From contig NZ_LIYH01000003.1 of assembly GCF_001905885.1 (NCBI RefSeq), positions 310,001-374,000 on the forward strand: 64,000 bases of DNA. Reading direction: 5' to 3'. The translations under genes were made by a program, and so were the position numbers. The notes beneath the pieces are model-generated. The model was not told the origin of the DNA. It saw only the letters and a list, made by a program, of their open reading frames with translations, and ran no database searches. This DNA comes from Streptomyces sp. CB03234. Lineage in GTDB: Bacteria; Actinomycetota; Actinomycetes; Streptomycetales; Streptomycetaceae. Of this stretch, positions 61,817 through 64,000 are shown piece after piece; the first letter of the stretch is position 1; each line of letters starts with the position of its first letter.

Positions 61817-62914
61817 CTACCGGCCCCCCTGGGTGCGGCGTACGCAGGCGGCGACGACCTCGCGGAGGCTGCCGGTGCGGCGCAGCAGCTGGCGTTGGAC
61901 GCGGGCGCCGTTGCCGCCGCTGAGCAGTTCGGCGAGGCCCTGGCGGGCGTAGGCGAGGTCGCCGTTCTCGTCGAGGGCCTGCTCGATGTGGGCGAGCAGG
62001 GTGTAGACGACCTGTTCGGCGGGGGCGGGGCGCATGGTGAGCGGGTGGATCAGCTCGTCGTCCAGGCCGGAGCGGCCGGCCCGCCAGGCCGCCGCGCGCA
62101 GCAGGCCGACGCCGTGGCGGGCGGGGGGTTCGCCCTCGCGCCACTCGCGGGCGGCGGTGTCCACCAGGCCGCGGGTGAGCGTGGCGAGCAGGGCGGTGGT
62201 GGACGCGTCGAGGCAGACGTCGGCGGCGCGGACCTCGACGGTCGGGTAGTTGCGGGAGAGCCGGGCGTCGAAGTAGATCATCCCCTCGTCGTGGAGGACG
62301 CCGGTGCCGATCAGGTCGCGCACCTGCTGGTGGTAGCGGTGTGCCGAGCCGAAGATCTCCACGGGGCCCGCCGAGGGCCAGCGTCCCCACACCCTGCTGC
62401 GGTAGCTGTTGTACCCGCTGTCGTGGCCTTGCCAGAACGGCGAGTTGGTGCTCAGCGCGAGCAGGACGGACAGCCACGGCCGTATCCGGTCCAGCACGCC
62501 GACGCCCTCCTCGTCGGACTCGACCGACACGTGCACATGGCAGCCGCAGGTGAGCTGTTCCAGGGCGGTGAGGCCGAAGTGCTCCTGCATCCAGCGGTAG
62601 CGCTTGCCCTCGGTGAGGGCGGGGCCGGCGGGCAGGGGCGAGGTGGCGAGGGCGACCACCGCCGCCCCGGCCTCGCCCGCGTGCCGCGCGGCCTCGGCGC
62701 GCCAGCGCTCGATCTCGGCGGCCAGCTCCTTCATCCCGCTCTGCGGGTGCGTGGCGAACTCCAGTTGCTGGCCCTGCAGCTCCTTGGTGAAGGCGTGGGT
62801 CCTGCCCCGGCTCTCCTTGGCCGCAATCGCCAGCACGGCCTGGGACAGGGCGCGCGGCTCGCCGGTCCGCGGGTCCACGAGGAGGAGTTCCTCCTCCACT
62901 CCGACAGTGCGCAA
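61817..62914 (-). CDS. YbdK-type carboxylate-amine ligase (glutamate-cysteine ligase family 2)
   Basis: 365 residues from TTG 62914. TVGVEEELLLVDPRTGEPRA is the family N-terminus (VEEE binds Mg-ATP). Further blocks: TCGCHVHVSVESDEEGV, then NSPFWQGHDSGYNSYRSRVW and YFDARLSRNYPTVEVRAADV. Members join the gamma- or alpha-carboxylate of an amino acid to an amine using ATP; YbdK itself has weak gamma-glutamylcysteine synthesis. The TTG start is preferred because AAAGGTGG lies 8 bases upstream and the family begins here; ATG 62938 adds 8 residues and has no clear ribosome binding site. Confidence 0.88.
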   Translation of the reverse strand: MRTVGVEEELLLVDPRTGEPRALSQAVLAIAAKESRGRTHAFTKELQGQQLEFATHPQSGMKELAAEIERWRAEAARHAGEAGAAVVALATSPLPAGPALTEGKRYRWMQEHFGLTALEQLTCGCHVHVSVESDEEGVGVLDRIRPWLSVLLALSTNSPFWQGHDSGYNSYRSRVWGRWPSAGPVEIFGSAHRYHQQVRDLIGTGVLHDEGMIYFDARLSRNYPTVEVRAADVCLDASTTALLATLTRGLVDTAAREWREGEPPARHGVGLLRAAAWRAGRSGLDDELIHPLTMRPAPAEQVVYTLLAHIEQALDENGDLAYARQGLAELLSGGNGARVQRQLLRRTGSLREVVAACVRRTQGGR

Positions 62915-62995
62915 CGGAAACCACCTTTCCGATCGCATCCAGCGGGTGTTGGTCCAGCGGGGACTGGCCCAACGGGGACAGCGCGGGACGCACCA

Positions 62996-63826
62996 TCATC
63001 CCGGCTGGGACGACGCTCCGCACCGGTCCGGAGGGCGGCCACCGGGGATCTGGCGAGTTCCCGACGCCTTCGGCTTGAACCGCGAGGGCCGCAGCACGTC
63101 GGTGATCAGCCCGGCGACGCCGGGCAGCTGGTCGTTGAGGTAGAAGTGGCCGCCGGGCAGGACGTGCAGCTCGAAGGGGCCGCCGGTCTCCTCCCGCCAG
63201 GCCCGCGCCCCGTCGATCGGCACCCAGGGGTCCCGGTCGCCGGTGAGCACCACCAGGGGGCAGCTCAGCGGGGGGCCGGGCCGGCGGCGGTACGTGGACA
63301 CGGCGCGGAAGTCGGCGCGCAGCGCCGGCAGGGCGAGCGCGCGCACCCCGGGGTGGTCCAGCACGCCGTCGGGGTCGCCGCCGAGCCCGCGTACCTCGGC
63401 GACGAGCCGTTCGTCGTCGGCACCGGCCGGTGGGAGCGCCGTGCCGGGCTGCCGGGGCAGTGCCGGGGCCTGCCGCCCGGACACGATCAGCGCGGCCGGC
63501 CGGGTGTGCCCGGCCGCCTCCAGCCGGCGCGCGACCTCGTACGCGACGAGGGCGCCCATGCTGTGTCCGAAGAGCGCGAAGGGCTCGTCCGCGTACGGCC
63601 GCAGCTCAGGCAGGCAGGCGTCGGCGAGCGCGTGGATGTCGTCCAGGCACGGCTCGGTGAAGCGGTCCTGGCGGCCGGGGTACTGGACGGCAAGGGCCTC
63701 GATCCCGTCCGGCAGCGCGGCGGACAGCGCGCGGTAGGCCCCCGCGGCACCGCCCGCGTGCGGGAAGCAGAAGAGCCGGACGCCGGCTGCGGGTGCGGGG
63801 TGGAAGTTCCGTATCCACGCGGTCAC
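62996..63826 (-). CDS. Type II thioesterase (PKS/NRPS editing)
   Basis: 276 residues. Alpha/beta hydrolase with LFCFPHAGGAAGAYRAL, the nucleophile elbow FGHSMGALVAYEVAR (Ser), and the catalytic His in LPGGHFYLNDQ; the Asp is probably in VVLTGDRDPWVP. These motifs are those of GrsT/RifR-type thioesterases, which remove aberrant acyl groups from carrier proteins of polyketide and nonribosomal peptide assembly lines. Starts at GTG 63826 behind AGAGGAGG. Its presence suggests that a biosynthetic gene cluster continues to the right. Confidence 0.92.
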   Translation of the reverse strand: MTAWIRNFHPAPAAGVRLFCFPHAGGAAGAYRALSAALPDGIEALAVQYPGRQDRFTEPCLDDIHALADACLPELRPYADEPFALFGHSMGALVAYEVARRLEAAGHTRPAALIVSGRQAPALPRQPGTALPPAGADDERLVAEVRGLGGDPDGVLDHPGVRALALPALRADFRAVSTYRRRPGPPLSCPLVVLTGDRDPWVPIDGARAWREETGGPFELHVLPGGHFYLNDQLPGVAGLITDVLRPSRFKPKASGTRQIPGGRPPDRCGASSQPG

Positions 63827-63878
63827 GTGGATCCTCCTCTGGCGGGCGGACGGCACTCCCGCGTCACCCTACTGGGTG

Positions 63879-64000
63879 TTACGCCACCGATCCGATGCGC
63901 CCCGTGGGGGCGACGGGGCCGTCGCGGTGGATCGGGGTGTGGGCGCCCGTCAGTGACACCCCGCTGCCGCCGCGCCGGCTCGCGACGATCTCCGCCGCGA
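63879..64000 (-). CDS. C-terminal 39 residues of an unidentified protein (5' part beyond the window)
   Basis: A minus-strand frame open to the window edge and ending at TAA 63879-63881. The tail reads GGSGVSLTGAHTPIHRDG and ends TGRIGSVA. Third-position GC is high, as in real genes here. I do not recognise the family from so short a tail. It precedes the thioesterase in the same orientation with a gap of about 50 bases and may be in its operon. Confidence 0.45.
   Translation of the reverse strand, partial: AAEIVASRRGGSGVSLTGAHTPIHRDGPVAPTGRIGSVA

Noticed and set aside
61773..63023. A single 669-residue minus-strand protein covering 61014-63023
   Set aside because: Only its last ~250 residues look like protein. 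The upstream part is an out-of-frame reading of the YbdK-type ligase, which has its own frame and ribosome binding site.

Overview
The window looks like a Streptomyces chromosome, or that of a close actinomycete relative. Third codon positions are almost all G or C, many starts are GTG, genes are often joined by ATGA-type overlaps, and DmdR1/IdeR-type iron boxes are present. I found no tRNA, rRNA, CRISPR array, complete insertion sequence or phage module. Very long antisense reading frames occur throughout because of the high GC content, and I have left them out.

Layout. 1-3945: edge of an acyl-CoA synthetase gene, a LysE-type exporter, an AlkZ-like (HTH_42) protein and a CorA magnesium transporter. 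4212-15536: an accessory segment holding a signal-peptidase-like protein that lacks both catalytic residues, a SUKH-type immunity protein, a ~2,890-residue secreted RHS/YD-repeat protein ending in a nuclease-like toxin domain, and an MmpS-like membrane protein. It ends in a small chimeric frame that repeats the last 129 bases of corA, so the segment is bracketed by two corA 3' ends. 15700-18056: a broken acetyltransferase with a 22-C homopolymer, an intact acetyltransferase and a cytochrome P450. 18264-22964: an xdhABC xanthine dehydrogenase operon. 23321-29059: regulators (GlxA, TetR and PucR types) paired with small enzymes, then NhaA.

29043-42804 is an iron-regulated siderophore locus with three iron boxes. 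It contains a DUF2470 protein, an ATPase, a lipoprotein and a fused double permease for uptake, an MFS exporter, and a five-gene translationally coupled biosynthetic operon: NIS synthetase, PLP decarboxylase, NIS synthetase, GNAT acyltransferase and FAD N-monooxygenase. This set differs from desABCD and suggests a citrate-dihydroxamate siderophore.

43327-51306: an alanine/glycine symporter, phosphoketolase, zinc alcohol dehydrogenase, a phosphoribosyltransferase and a solitary ctaD, with several short tandem repeats between or inside them. 51441-54920: a 4-hydroxybenzoate locus with pobA, a duplicated-domain IclR regulator, a palindromic operator between them, and the ruin of an aromatic-acid transporter. 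54921-60317: a tight minus-strand operon of DUF5709, a three-subunit molybdenum aldehyde dehydrogenase (YagTSR/PaoABC type) and glutaminase. 60509-64000: CsbD, a small conserved-looking protein, a small catalase-fold protein, a YbdK-type carboxylate-amine ligase, a type II thioesterase, and the C-terminus of an unidentified gene cut by the window edge.

The most unusual items are the catalytically dead signal peptidase overlapping the immunity gene of an RHS nuclease toxin, the corA-tail duplication with its KOW-CorA chimera, the poly-C tract, and the two-synthetase siderophore operon without a diaminobutyrate aminotransferase gene.
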